DNA from: Chinchilla lanigera
Lineage: Eukaryota; Chordata; Mammalia; Rodentia; Chinchillidae
Assembly: GCF_000276665.1 (NCBI RefSeq)
Contig: NW_004955484.1
Span: 3,993,541-4,057,540 of the forward strand
Length of the DNA: 64,000 bases
Direction: 5' to 3'
Numbering within the stretch: the stretch's first letter is position 1; each line of letters starts with the position of its first letter. Below the pieces are notes generated by a model. The model saw only the letters and a program-made list of their open reading frames with translations. It made no database searches and had not been told where the DNA came from. Below, piece by piece: positions 13,082 to 24,364 of this stretch. Both the position numbers and the translations under genes were made by a program.

Positions 13082-13093
13082 TGCGCACGCGCC
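13082..13093. promoter_or_regulatory. NRF1-like site
   Basis: TGCGCACGCGCC matches the NRF1 consensus YGCGCAYGCGCR at 11 of 12 positions. It lies 25 bp from the CRE, as is common in TATA-less promoters. Confidence 0.55.
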
Positions 13094-13117
13094 CGGCTGG
13101 CCTTGCGTCGCGTACGC

Positions 13118-13125
13118 TGACGTCA
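13118..13125. promoter_or_regulatory. Full palindromic CRE (CREB/ATF site)
   Basis: TGACGTCA, the perfect 8-bp cAMP-response element, in the centre of the CpG island. Such sites are typical of housekeeping CpG promoters. Binding is inferred from the motif alone. Confidence 0.75.
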
Positions 13126-13204
13126 CGCTCTCGGGCGGCGGTACCGTGGGTTTCGTTTCTCGGCGAGAGACTCCAACTGAGAGACACCAGCTTCCCGCCT
13201 CTCG

Positions 13205-13218
13205 GGTGCTATGGCAAC
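13205..13218. promoter_or_regulatory. RFX X-box-like palindrome
   Basis: GGTGCTATGGCAAC is close to the symmetrical RFX-binding X-box GTTGCCATGGCAAC, with two differences, both in the left half-site. The right half-site GGCAAC is intact. RFX factors control ciliary genes but also bind many housekeeping promoters. Confidence 0.45.
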
Positions 13219-13290
13219 GGAAGCTGCTTGCCCTTGGCTGAGAGGTGGGGTGGTGGGATGGGGTGGAGCTGACTTGTGCAGAATTGCTGG

Positions 13291-13299
13291 CCCCGCCCC
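13291..13299. promoter_or_regulatory. GC box (SP/KLF site)
   Basis: CCCCGCCCC at the upstream edge (for CMTR2) of the CpG island, a standard SP1/KLF-type motif. Confidence 0.5.
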
Positions 13300-13430
13300 A
13301 CTGGCCTCAGAAGATTTTCTTTCCAGCGGAGTTGAGAGTGGATTGAAACTGAAGCTCAAAACACAAGTCGTTAAAAGCCAAACTAGGAAAACTGCTAGAT
13401 AATATTGTTACATTGTCACTATAAGTAGGG

Positions 13431-13476
13431 AGATATATTTATTTTATATATATATATACATATATATGTATATGAG
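13431..13476. repeat. (TA)n microsatellite
   Basis: Imperfect TA run just outside the CpG island; the ORFs crossing it are low-complexity. Confidence 0.8.
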
Positions 13477-13675
13477 AAAGACCAACAGCAGAAGAAAAAT
13501 GAAGATTAGAATAGAGTCCCCAAAAAACCAAATAGCCAATAAAGCTATATATACAAGGTTATTTAACCTATTGTTAAAAAAGAATTGGAAATGCTTCATT
13601 TTGCTTGGATTAAAAAGATTGAAAATGGCCACTATTGGTGAGATTATGGAGAAATGGGTTCATATCTGTGAATGG

Positions 13676-13975
13676 GAATGTTATGGTTTATACAGAGATT
13701 TCTCCCCCAAAATCTCCCACTGGTAGGTGGGGTTTGGGGATGGTGATTGGACCATGGGGATGTGCTGCTCATCGGTAGGCCTGAATTTATAGCTAAATGT
13801 GATTTGGGAGGTGAAGCCTGGTTGGAGGAGGTGGGTTACTAGGTCCTGGCCTGGATGGGTATATCTCCCTCCCTCCTCCCTTGAGATCTCTGTCTCTGTC
13901 CCTCTTCCCCTCCTCCCGCCTTCTCCCTCTTCTTTCCCTCATGCTATGAGTTGTTTTGAATAATTGGACTAAAGA
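13676..13975 (+). mobile_element. MaLR-like LTR fragment
   Basis: Opens GTTATGGTTTATACAGAG and contains GAAGCCTGGTTGGAGGAGGT, both resembling the 5' half of MST/THE-like LTRs. It then runs into a CT-rich block. Diverged; the 3' part is not clear. Confidence 0.5.
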
Positions 13976-14417
13976 GTGTTCATCAAAACACACCATCAGG
14001 AGTGAAGAGGGAATGGGAAAAATATTATGTATACATATGTATACTTCTATACATATACACAAGATCTCACCAGTAGTTGTTGCCTGCCCAATTTAACACA
14101 AAGGAGAATTGCATTACTTCTTAGTTGTGTTAATTGCGCATTCTCAAGTCCGTGTTTCAGAATATGTAACTCCCACAAAGAAGATATACCAACAAAAAAT
14201 GGACAGACACTTCAAAAAAATAATATCCAAGAGGCCAGTAAACATAGAAAATATGCTCAAATTCATTAATCTTGGAGGAATGCAAACAAACCACAAAATA
14301 CTATATTACCCATCCACTAGAATGGCTAATGTGGAAAATAAGTGTTAGGAATCATGAACCAGTGGATAGCTGTTTGAAAGAAAATAACCTTACAAACTGA
14401 CTAGTTGCTTGCCTGTG

Positions 14418-14546
14418 TGCTCTCCCTTCCTTCCCCTCCTCCCTCTCTCCCTCCCTCCCTCCCTTCCTTCCTTCCTTCCTTCCTTCCTTCCTTCCTTTGT
14501 TCCTTCGTTCCTTCTTTCCTCCCTTCCTCCCTCCCTCCCTCCCTCC
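14418..14546 (+). repeat. (CCTT)n/(CCCT)n microsatellite
   Basis: Long pure-pyrimidine tetranucleotide run. The Ser/Pro-rich ORF across it is a repeat artefact. Confidence 0.95.
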
Positions 14547-15023
14547 AGTCCTTTCAGTATGCTTGGATCATAAGTGTTCTATTCAACCACTTAACAAATG
14601 ATTATTGAATATTCTAGGAAGTTCCCCCAAGCTTTCCAATCAGTCTCCCACCTTCAAGAAGCCACTGATCTACTGTTTATCGCCATAATTTAGTTCTGCC
14701 TATCCTGGGATTTCATATAAATTCAGTAATTGCAGTTGATATATTTTTGTTTCCAGTCCCTTTCCATTTGGTCCATGCTGTTTTATATACATGAAGTTTG
14801 TTTCTTCTTACTGCTAATTGTTTTCAATTTGGGATATTATCAGTAAACCTACTGTGGGCAGGCTACCTAGCATGGGACCTTTTTATAAATCTGTGTTCTT
14901 GTTACTTTTGGGTGAATGACCAAGTGTGTAGGGGCTAGGTTGTTGGATAGATCAAAATTTTTCAAGTGCTGTCAATAGTTTGAAAATTACTGAGGCAGAT
15001 GGATATGTACCTCTTTCTAAATA

Positions 15024-15163
15024 TCTTGAGATAGAGTCTCACTATTTAGCTAAGTCTAGCCTCAAACTCACTATGTACTCCAGACTTGGCTCAAACTCAA
15101 AATCCACTTGCCTCAGTCTCTCAAGTGCTGGGATCACAGGTATGGGTCATCGACCCGACTGAA
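15024..15163 (-). mobile_element. B1 SINE
   Basis: Minus-strand B1: plus-strand cues are CCTCAAACTCACTATGTACT repeated nearby as GGCTCAAACTC (the internal ~29 bp duplication) and AGTGCTGGGATCACAGGTAT near the 5' end of the element. Confidence 0.8.
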
Positions 15164-15186
15164 TGTGTAACTTTAGAAAATTTTCT

Positions 15187-16400
15187 GTTTTCTAAAGTTT
15201 ATACACGATGGTAATGGGAAAACTGCTTATCTACATGCCAAAGCATCATACTAGATCCATATCTCTCACCCTGTACTAAACTAAAATCAAAATGGATCAA
15301 AGACCTAGATATAAAAACAGAAACACCAAACTGCTGGAAGATAAAATAGGAAAAACGCTTGAGGACATGGGCATAGGCAAAGACTTTCTGAACTCCAATA
15401 GCACAAGAAATAACACCAAGAATCAACAAGTGAGATTATATTAAACTAAAAAGTCTATTTGTGTTTTTTTGAGGTCTAAAGAAAACAACAGAAGGAAGGG
15501 GCAACCTTCAAAACAGAAAAAATAATTGTCATCTACTCTTTGAGAGAGGCCTAATATCTAGAATAAAGAGCTAAAAAAATTCGATCTCACAAAAACAAAT
15601 GACCCAATTTAAAAAATGGGCAAATAAACAGATATTTCTCAGAAGAAAAAGCACAAATGGCCAAGAAGCATATTTAAAAAAATGTTCAACATCCTTAGCC
15701 ATTAAGGAAATGCAAATCACAACAACTCTGAGATTCCATTTTATACCAGTCAAAATGGCTCATCAAGAACACACGAAACAACAAATGCTGGTGAGAACGT
15801 AGGGAAGAGAAACTCTTCTACATTGTCGGTGGGAATGCAAACGAGTACAACCACTCCTCCAAAAACTGAAAATAGACATCCCATTTGACCCAGCTCTCCT
15901 GGGTATTTTCCTGAAAGAGTTAAACACATGATACTATAGAAATACATGCATACTAATGTTTATAGCAGCATAATTCACAGTTGCCAAACTATGGATCAGC
16001 CTAGATATCCAACAGCAGATGAATGGATAAAGACAATGTAGTATGTTTACACAACTAAGTATTATTTGACTATAAAGAAGAACAAATTCATGTCATTTGT
16101 AGGAAAAGGGATGGAATTTAAGAGCAAAATGTTATATGAAGTAAGTGAGACATGGATTATCGCATGGTTTCTCTTGTATGAGAAACCCAATATAAAACTA
16201 AAAGAGTTAGAAAAGAAAGAAGAGAAGATAGAAAACAGGGAGATAGATTTCATAGAGATGAGGAAAGGGGAAAATGGAGGGCAGGAGGAGGAAGAAGAGG
16301 CACCACAAATTATGAAAATGTATGTATGTACTAATTGCCACAAATGAATGTATTTGTGTAGGGCAAATATATACCAATTAAATAAAAAATAAAATTAAAT
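15187..16400 (+). mobile_element. 5'-truncated L1 (ORF2 C-terminus and 3' UTR)
   Basis: Translations in broken frames give the C-terminal part of L1 ORF2: KMDQRPRYKNR, LLEDKIGKTLEDMGIG, FKKWANKQIF, KKCSTSLAIKEMQI. The 3' UTR with an A-rich end near 16380-16400 follows. Stops and frameshifts make it a dead copy. Confidence 0.9.
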
Positions 16401-16754
16401 TAAAAACTGATGCATTATTTTGCAGCCCTCCTATCCAGTTCATTAGAATTCTGGTTGTTTCACATTCTTATCAACTTCTTATATTGCAAGTCTTTTTCAT
16501 TTTGGTCATTAGAAGGAATAAATTGCTTCCTCAATGTTATTCTTAATAAAAATGTAACTATAAGGGTATTGCTCTGTTTGTGACTAAGGGGTAGATTAAG
16601 AGTATCTAATTTCTTAAACAAAATCACTGTGTTTCCTGATGTTTATAAATATTATTATCAACCAAACAGCAAAGTTTTTACTGAATCAACTCTGACAAAA
16701 ATTAAAACATTACCTAAAATTTATTGAATATAAAGTGTATGCTCAGGACTGTGA

Positions 16755-16935
16755 TATTGTGTTAACTTTTTAATCTACTTGATTCCAAGAAATAGGTACA
16801 TTTATTGCCCCTATTTTATAAACAGAGAAATTAAGGATCAAATTGATTAAGCAATGTTTTGAAGGTCTTGCAGCCAACAGGTAGCAGAGTCAGGATTTGG
16901 ATTTAGGTCTTCCTGATTGAAAGGCCAATTGATTA
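16755..16935 (-). mobile_element. MIR-type SINE
   Basis: Antisense MIR signature: CCCCTATTTTATAAACAGAG, AATTAAGGATCAA, and AACAGGTAGCAGAGTCAGGA followed by a TTTGG.TTTAGGTCTTCCTG end. Confidence 0.65.
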
Positions 16936-17483
16936 TGTGGAGAATTCCTACAAATTGCATCCAGTAATTTAAAGATATCTTTATGGCTCATATTCTTGGC
17001 CACAAATATGTTAGTAGGCTGATAATTTTTTAAAAGAGGTGAATTTTAATTTGTTATAGAAGAAGGCTATGTTTTTGGCAAGGTTTTGGAGAAGATGAAA
17101 TGTCATGCATCATGAAATTAGTATCTAACACTTTTAAAAGCCAAAAGAAAATAACTCAGCCTTATGCTAACAGATTTGCAAATTTGGATAAAATTTGCAA
17201 GTTTGGTAAAAGCATTTAGTATCAACTCTTAAGTACATATTTAAGTAGATATATTTTAATAAAATACCTATACAGTGTCTGATTGGAAGGTAAGGATAAT
17301 TCCTTATACTCAGTTGGTATGACAATGAGAATGTAAGTAGCATCCAAAAATTAAAGCAACTGGCTCCCAGCTTTTATTTTGATTCTGTTTCTCTGTCAAA
17401 ACAAGAGAAACTTAGCTGCTTCTGTGGTTACCATTAATTAACTTTCTGAATCTTTACTTATATCCTCAGATAGATACTGTTAT

Positions 17484-17715
17484 GGGTTGTATCTCAATGT
17501 CCCCCCAAAGCCTCATGCACTCATAGATGGACCTTCGGGAGATGGCTCAATTACAGGTGTGTGATACTAGGATTAAGGGTGGTGAACTAAATTAGTCCAC
17601 TGATTGGTCTAGCAGAGTTCTGGATGTGGATAATGGGGTGTGGGTGGCACCAACCAATAGGCTTATACCCTGAATGGAATAAAAGAAAAAGAACTATGAG
17701 AACTCCTTCTTAAAA
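17484..17715 (+). mobile_element. Rodent MaLR LTR (5' part)
   Basis: Opens GTTATGGGTTGTATCTC and has CCCAAAGCCTCATGCACTCA, as in the LTRs at 48541 (plus) and 55155 (minus). It also has GTCCACTGATTGGTCTAG and GCACCAACCAATAGGCTTAT. It runs directly into a ~60-bp tandem repeat instead of the usual LTR 3' end. Confidence 0.7.
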
Positions 17716-17718
17716 TTT

Positions 17719-18020
17719 ATTTCCCATCTCTGAGATAGCAGGGTCTGTGGGAGCAGAATAAATCTGCACTCTGTGCTCTGCACTTCCTCCATTATCTCTG
17801 GAATAGCAGGCCTGTGAGAGGAGTATGAGTCCACCCTCTGTGCTTCCTCCATTGTCTTGGAGACAGGAGGGTCTGTGAGAGGAGCATGAGTCTGCTCTGC
17901 ACTTCCTCCATTCTCTCTGGGACAGCAGGGCCTGTGAGAGGGGTGAGTCTAGGCTCAGCACCTTCTCTGTTGTCTTGGGGACAGCAGGGTCTTCAAGAGG
18001 AATGTAAGGACACAAGGCTT
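17719..18020 (+). repeat. Minisatellite, ~60-bp unit, about 5 copies
   Basis: Diverged direct repeats of a unit opening CTTCCTCCATT and containing GACAGCAGGG.CTGTGAGAGG. Unit starts are at about 17719, 17783, 17843, 17902 and 17961, giving a period of 59-60 bp. A 129-codon minus-strand ORF crossing it (17710-18099) is a by-product of the repeat. Confidence 0.85.
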
Positions 18021-18304
18021 TGTCAAGTAGACCAATTGGAACCCCAAATCCTGATACCCAGGACAACAGCTGGACCCAGGTGCAGAGGCGCACATGCACC
18101 TTTGGAGGGCAGAGTAATTAGTGAGCTCAGAAATGTGGAAGTGTCTGAAGCAGCAGAGAGAAGCCAGGAACTGTACTCCAGAGAGCTCCACCAACAGAAG
18201 TCCAGTCTAAGCCCCCACACCCAGAGGCCAAGATCAGGTCCATACCCAGCACATTTCTGGGATTAAATATACTGACTATTACAGAACTGTAAAGACCAGA
18301 TGTA

Positions 18305-18840
18305 TTTTGCTACTTTCATCCTCCCTTGTTTGTCTGATTGAATATTCCTTTCCCGTCTGGTTGGATGTCATCTTGTTTTGTTCTGTATTCTGTAATTATT
18401 TTTGTATTGGGGTTTTTTTCCTTTTCTTTTTTTCTCTCCTCTTTTTTTCTCATCTCCCTTTTCTTCCTATCTTCTCTTTTATCATTTTCATTCTTTCTCC
18501 ATCTCCCTTCTTTTTTTTCAGTGTTTAGGTTTCTTACCTTTTCTTTTTATTCTCTTCTCTAAGCCCTCTTTCTCTCTTCCTCAACTACTTCTTGAATTTA
18601 AACTTTCAAATGAGTACACAGTGTCTCTGCCCCTTCTGACTACTCCTTTGTATTCTATTTCATTCTTTCCCTCTTGTGCCCTCCAGTTTCCCAAAACTCG
18701 GGTGATCATCCTTTAATCTCCAGCCTTGACTGTACTATATTTGACCTCTCTCATCACTTTAGCCTATCTCCTACCCATCCATCTTAACCCTCTGCTCCAC
18801 AGAGAAGGGTAAAGTCACCTGACTAAGGGGAAAAATCAGT
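18305..18840 (+). repeat. Pyrimidine-rich block upstream of L1 ORF1
   Basis: Over 500 bp strongly biased to C/T on the plus strand, just upstream of the L1 body that follows. It may be part of that L1's 5' UTR. Phe/Ser-rich ORFs here are compositional. Confidence 0.5.
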
Positions 18841-19408
18841 GCAAACAAGTGCACAGTATATCTTTGATTTTGCTATGTAATTTTAGAGTTTGTTTCTGTG
18901 GTCAGAGGCAACAGGTTAATGGTTACCATAGTTTATCAGTAGTTACGCTGTACTTGAAACCATTGTTATTACTAACTGTACTACTTTAGCCATGTTGTTA
19001 TACATGTTATAAACAGTTTTTCTCCCCTATATGATAACAGTGTGACTGTATGAGGACATAATCATCACCATAGCCTAGTACTAAAGGATTAGGAGCTGAG
19101 TCAAATAGTAATCTGCATCCTTCACAAATTTGGAAGCTAGGGTCTTGGGATAGCTATAAGAAACCACTGACATCTAGAAGACATCCCTGAAGAACAGACA
19201 TCTTCTAAGGAAACTTCAATACTAGTGATAAAGCAATGTATCATAAGAAATCAGCAAGTATCAACATAGAAAACAAAATTAAAAAGAGAAAATTGAAAAT
19301 GATAAGACACAGAAGCAAAATGAAACCCCAGACCCTTAGGCCACCCAGGACAAGCCAGAACTCAAGGAGATAGATGAAATTGGACATCAAACACTGGAAC
19401 TTTCTGCA

Positions 19409-20455
19409 ATGATAGCAGCAGAAATGAAAAAACAAGGGGAAATGTCTATGGAGAAAATAGTCTCTCAGGTAGAGAAGGAAATGATGCTTAAAATCAAAGA
19501 TATTAGAGAAGACACAGATAAAAGAATAGGTGAGCTTAGAAAAATGATGGAAACAAAAAATGCCAAGCATAGGAAAGAAGTGGAATCCATGAAACAAATC
19601 CAAATAGAAATCCAAGAGATTAAAATCTCCATTGAAAGTATTTGCAACAGGTTCAATGAAGGAGGACAGGATTTCAGATCTTGAAGACAGAATTGCAACT
19701 AGTAATAATAAAAAGAAAGATATCTTAAAAATAACAAGAGACAATGAAAAGTCAATCCAACATCTACAAAATGAAGCAAAGAAGAATAACATAAGATTGA
19801 TTGGGGTCAATGAGAAAGCTGGAGACAGCATAAATGACATAAAAAAAAAACTCTTCACAGAAATAGTGGCAGAGGGCCAGAGATATAGCTCAGCAGCACA
19901 GTGCCTGCCTGGCAAGCCTGAGGTCACGAGTTCAATTCCTGGTGCCACCAATAATAATAATAATACTAATGGCAGCAAACTTCCCAAGCATAGATAACGA
20001 GTTTGACATACAAATAAATGAAGCATACAGAACTCCAAACATGCATGACAAAAATAAAATTACACCAAGGCATATAATAATCAAGGTTCCAGAAATTCAT
20101 CATAAGAATAGACTATTAAAAGCTACTAAAGAAAAGAAACATATCACCTATAAAGGAAAGCCCATCAGAATCACAGCAGTCTTCTCAACACAAACCCTCA
20201 AGCCAAGAAGAGGGTGAAGTATTTCAAGTCCTGAAAGCAAACAACTTTCAACTCAGATTGAAGTACCTTGCAAAACCATCTTTCAGAATTAATGGAGAAA
20301 TAAGATACTTACATGACAAAGAACAACTGAAGAGACTTATGAACACCAAACTAATGCTACAAAAAATACTGAAAGATATTCTAGACAGAGATAAGAATGA
20401 CCACAATTCCAAGAACAACAACAGAAAGAAACCACAAGGCAGGGCAAACAATTAA
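19409..20455 (+). pseudogene. L1 ORF1 pseudogene
   Basis: ORF1p is the RNA-binding trimeric chaperone of L1. The coiled-coil region is readable as EKEMMLKIKDIREDTDKRIG. The ORF1 hallmark ISDLEDRI, the RRM-like NNIRLIGVNEKAGDS and the C-terminal domain TPRHIIIKVPEIHHKNRLL, KGKPIRITAVFSTQTLK and FRINGEIRYLHDKEQLK follow. Pieces lie in different frames and an ID SINE splits the RRM region at 19873. Stop TAA at 20453-20455. Confidence 0.85.
19873..19969 (+). mobile_element. ID SINE inside L1 ORF1
   Basis: GGGCCAGAGATATAGCTCAG start, CCTGCCTGGCAAG core, B-box GAGTTCAATTCCT and an (AAT)n tail instead of poly(A). A short TGGCAG duplication lies on both sides. It is inserted in the L1 ORF1, so it is younger than that L1. 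Confidence 0.85.
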
Positions 20456-20489
20456 ACAGAGGGAAAAAATAGGGAACCATCAGCTGGAA

Positions 20490-21774
20490 AACACCATGAC
20501 CAAGATAAGCTAATATCAGTTATAACCATCAATGTAAATAACCTTAATTCACCAATCAAAAGAAACAGGCTGGCAGAGTGGATGAAGAAACAAGATCCAA
20601 CAATATGCTGTATACAGGAAACACATTTCACTGAAAAGGAAATCCACAGACTAAAAGTAAAAGGTTGGAAAACAATCTTCCATGCAACAGGAACCTAGAA
20701 AAAAAGCAAGGGTAGCTATTCTGTTTGCAGACAATGTCAACTTCAAACCAAGAATGATCAAAAGGAATAAAGGAGGTCACTATATACTTGTTAGGGGAAA
20801 ACTTCAAGAGGAAGAGATAACAATCACAAATATGTATGCACCAAATACCCAGCTATATATATGACAATTATTAATAGACATGAAAAATCAAATAAGCAAT
20901 AACACAATTGTAAGGGGAGACTTCAGTATCTAATTGTCACAAAGAGATAGATCAACTAGACAAAAATCAGCAAAGAAATAATAGAACTGAGCCAAACTTG
21001 TGAACAAATGGACTTAGTAGATGTTTTCAGACTTTCCACCCAGCATCATCAGAATAAAAATTCTTCTTAGCTGCATATGGAATGTTCTCTACAATAGACC
21101 ATATACTAGCCCACAGAACATGCTTAAGTAAATGCAAAAGGAATTGAAATTATCCCTTGCATATTATCTGACCATAGTGCAATGAAATTAGAAATTAATG
21201 GCAATAGAAATTACAAAAACTCCATAAACACGTGGAAATTAAATAATACCCTCCTAAACAACCAATGGGTCACAGATGAAACAAAGGAAGGAATTAAACA
21301 ATATCTACAATTAAATGAGAATGCAGATACAACATACTGGAACTTATGGGATGCAGTGAAAGCAGTCTTAAGAGGAAAATTTATAGTGGTGAATTCTTAC
21401 ATCAGGAAAATAGAATGAGCACAAATAAACAACCTAATGTTACACCTCAAGCATCTAGAAAAAGAACAGCAAGACAAACTCAAAGCCCACAGAAGGGAGA
21501 AAATTATAAAAATCAGAGCAGAAATTAACACAATGGAAACCAAGAAAACAATACAAAGAATTAATGAATCGAAGAGTTGGTTCTTTGAAAAAACAAATAA
21601 AATTGATAAACCCTTAGAAAACCTTATCAAAAAGGGGGAAAAAAAGACTCAAATTCATGCATTGAGGAATGATAAGGGTGAAGTCACTGCAGAGCTTGTG
21701 GAAATTCAGAAGATCATCAATACCTATTTTGAAAAGGGTAATGTAGTCTGCACAAAAGGGATGAACAGTTAACA
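20490..21774 (+). pseudogene. L1 ORF2 pseudogene, endonuclease part
   Basis: The apurinic/apyrimidinic-like endonuclease domain is recognisable by NNLNSPIKRNRLAEWMKK, then CIQETHFTEKEIHRLKVKG (catalytic Asn and Glu motifs), NMYAPNT, a damaged GDF motif and [10 protein letters not shown] (catalytic Asp-His). The linker INESKSWFFEKTNKIDKPL leads toward the RT but the copy ends before it. Several in-frame stops. Confidence 0.9.
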
Positions 21775-21797
21775 AAGATCGAAATGCTATATAGGTA

Positions 21798-22126
21798 GTA
21801 TCTCAGTCAGCTAAGGTGCTGTAACAAAATACCATGTGGCTGGCACAACAGATATTCATTTTCTCACCATCCCAGAGACTAGGAAATCTGAGATCTGGGC
21901 TGTCTTTCTGACTTGCAGATAAGCATCTTCTTGCTGTGTCCTTGTATGGCAGAGAGAGAAAGCAAGCTCCTTGGTCTCTTATAAGGATGCTAATCCCATC
22001 ATGAAGACCTCACCATCCTGACCACATCTAAGCCTAACTACCTTTTAAAGATCCATGTCCAAATACTATCAAATAGTGGGTTACAATTTCAACATATGAA
22101 TTTGTTGACAAAATTTAATCCACAGC
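21798..22126 (-). mobile_element. MLT1-like LTR
   Basis: In antisense: opening GCTGTAACAAAATACCATGT, then ATTTTCTCACCATCCCAGAG, TTCTTGCTGTGTCC, TCTTATAAGGATGCTAATCC and TTTCAACATATGAATTTG. A possible 5-bp AGGTA duplication lies on both sides. Confidence 0.6.
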
Positions 22127-22129
22127 AGG

Positions 22130-23870
22130 TACTAAGGAGCCAGAACATAGAGAAACATAGAAGCCAGACTTTGGCACCAGATCTGTTGCAATAGGACATG
22201 GCCAAGAGAGAAAGAAATAATTAAGTTTGGTTCTTATACCATTAGGGACAATAATGGGATACTTAAAGGGAAATATCCAGAGGGAGTTAGAAATCAATGG
22301 GTGGCTGAAATTCAGGTTAAAGAAAAGAAGAGAAAGAAATAACATTCAACCTTTGAGAATTTTCAGGTATTATATTACTATTTATTACAAGCAATCATTT
22401 GTATATGTTATTTCTAAGTGAAGTCAATACTCAAGTTGTTAAAGCACCAGCCCTGGGAACTCTTAACTGTTAAGAGCTCACTTAACACTGTGGCCCCCTA
22501 GGATCAACTTGGCTTCTCAGTTTTAATAGTGAAGCATACCAGGTCTGGTATCTCAGTGCCTCGACCAAGCTCTCCACCTACTAATTATGCGACCTTGGCC
22601 AAGGAAGACCTAGAGGGTCTCATTGAGTGTTAGCGAATGAAAGCAAAGAGCTTAGTCCAGGTTCCTGCACCTGGCTGGTATCTGGTAAATGTTAGCTGCT
22701 TCCAAAAAATGTCTAGTTTTTTTTTTTTAATAAAAGGGTGCTGTTTCTTTTTATATTTAAAATCCTACAGAGAGCAAGAAAGGAAAAGAGAAAGAGGTGA
22801 AAGACAAGGCAGGGAAAAAAAGAGAAGACAATTGAGGCCAAATGATTTCATATCTGCTGCTGAGAAGCTGTCAGATGTATCTGCTCACTGTCTTCAACAA
22901 TTTGGGCTGGTTTCAAAGAGTAGAAATGCACAAGCTGCGAAATGAATGAACACATGCATCTACATGGCTGCGTTTCAAAAAGAGAGTGAAGAGATAAAAG
23001 CAAGTTGCTGGGCAGTTTTACATTTCCTCAGCATTTATGTAATGTTTAAAAATACATAAATAATTCTGTTTAGTGTGTATTGGTACAACATAGAAAAAAC
23101 ATGAAAACATAGGTGAGGAAGATACACACCAGCCTCTACAGTGGTGTCCTCTAGTACGGTCAAGGGAATTAGGGATGGGAAAAAGGTGCAAATGGACCCC
23201 ATTGTAGCTGTGATGTCTCTATTCTCTTTTACCAACCTGAAGCAGTGGCTAAATGTTAGTACTTTTTAAGTCTAGGTAGCAGCTACATGGGTGTTACATT
23301 TTTTCTCAACTGAATGCTTGAAATATTTCCCCAAATTTTTAAACATACAAAAAGAATTACTACCCTCTTCCTAAATCCATCCAAATTCCACACGTTTTAG
23401 AAATTCCTTACTTGCTCAGCTATTTCATACATACAATGACGTTTCAGAATGAGCACACGTCTCAGATTCAACTCAAAAGAATACAGTGAATCTACTAAAG
23501 ATAGTTTATATGTTTATATTATATTTACATTACCAAAATATATTTCAAATTCTGGAACATCTGAGTTGAATCACTCAAGCATCTGTTTTTGATGTTATTT
23601 CATATCGTCTTAGTAATGATGGATAGTAATACCATGATACCTTTGGAGGATGATTTATAGTTAACAAATTCCTGGTAGTGTATATACATGAAGATAGAGG
23701 ACAGTCAAGGTTTCATCTTGGAGCCAATTCCAGCTGATGGATGGTGGCTGCCCACAGTACTCTGGTGAGACAGATTGTGGATCCACATCTGGACACAATG
23801 GAAGGGTAATGATAGGCTGGAGCAGGGTAAAGGCGGGGTGTTGAGGTGATACCCTGGTGTGCATTCTGCC
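22130..23870. other. Unassigned intergenic DNA
   Basis: No supported gene. A faint MIR-like core (TGCGACCTTGGCCAAGG) occurs near 22588 but is too short to call. Confidence 0.4.
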
Positions 23871-24049
23871 ACTCTCATTGCTCCTTTTCCATCACCCTTC
23901 ACTTGGCCCTTCTCTCTTGATATTTTCCAGAACCGCCCCCTCGCAGTTAGCTTTGGTCTGTACTCAGTCACGACAGTCACTGACTGATTTCATCCCCAGC
24001 CGCATGATGAGCCCTTCCCAGCCGCATTCAGCTAGGTGCCAGCCCTCCC

Positions 24050-24230
24050 CTTCAAGCCCCCTGCGCACACGGCATTCATCTCTAAGCATTCTGTTTGCTT
24101 ACCCATCTGTCTCTGCTATTAGACTGTGGGTTTTGAAAGGACAAGGTTAGATCTTATTGATCTCTGCACACTCTGATTCTGGCACATAGTAAGCAATCAA
24201 TAAACGTTTGCTAAGTGAAAGAATGATTTA
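24050..24230 (+). mobile_element. L2 LINE 3' end
   Basis: Terminal L2 pattern: GACTGTGGGTTTTGAAAGGA, GATTCTGGCACATAGTAAGC, AATAAACGTTTGCTAAGTGA. Confidence 0.7.
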
Positions 24231-24364
24231 ATGAATGGTGTGCTTATTTCACAGAAAAAGAAACATACTCAGAAGTTGGGATTTTCACGAGGGTATCCTT
24301 TCTCCAAAACTTTCCTATCTTTCCTCTGGAACAGGGATTGAGCAACATTTTCTCTGAAGGGCCA

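Larger units (their letters stand above)
12640..13340 (-). promoter_or_regulatory. CMTR2: CpG-rich promoter region of CMTR2
   Basis: The only CpG- and GC-rich stretch of this size in the window, about 3 kb upstream of the CMTR2 splice acceptor. CpG density is highest at 13030-13210. It holds a perfect cAMP-response element, an NRF1-like palindrome, an X-box-like palindrome and a GC box. It is therefore the likely TATA-less housekeeping promoter and first non-coding exon of CMTR2. CpG islands are often bidirectional, so a divergent plus-strand transcript is possible. A 182-codon plus-strand ORF at 12417-12965 overlaps the island but looks like no protein I know, and long chance ORFs are common in GC-rich DNA. 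Confidence 0.8.
18841..21793 (+). mobile_element. L1 LINE, 3'-truncated, with remains of ORF1 and ORF2
   Basis: Contains in order possible 5' UTR, a degenerate ORF1, a ~40-50 bp spacer and the N-terminal part of ORF2 (endonuclease to just before the reverse transcriptase core). It is broken off at about 21793, where an MLT1-like LTR begins. An ID SINE is inserted in ORF1. Confidence 0.9.

Noticed and set aside
14418..14546. CRISPR-like or satellite array
   Set aside because: Simple tetranucleotide repeats without spacers, in a mammalian genome.
14405..14608. Ser/Pro/Leu-rich ORF
   Set aside because: Product of the (CCTT)n microsatellite.
17710..18099. 129-codon minus-strand ORF with repeated segments
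   Set aside because: Internal repeats reflect the 60-bp minisatellite, whose unit is a multiple of three.
19241..20038. 265-codon minus-strand ORF rich in Phe/Leu
   Set aside because: Antisense of the L1 ORF1 pseudogene and its ID insert; membrane-like composition is the complement of the Lys-rich ORF1.
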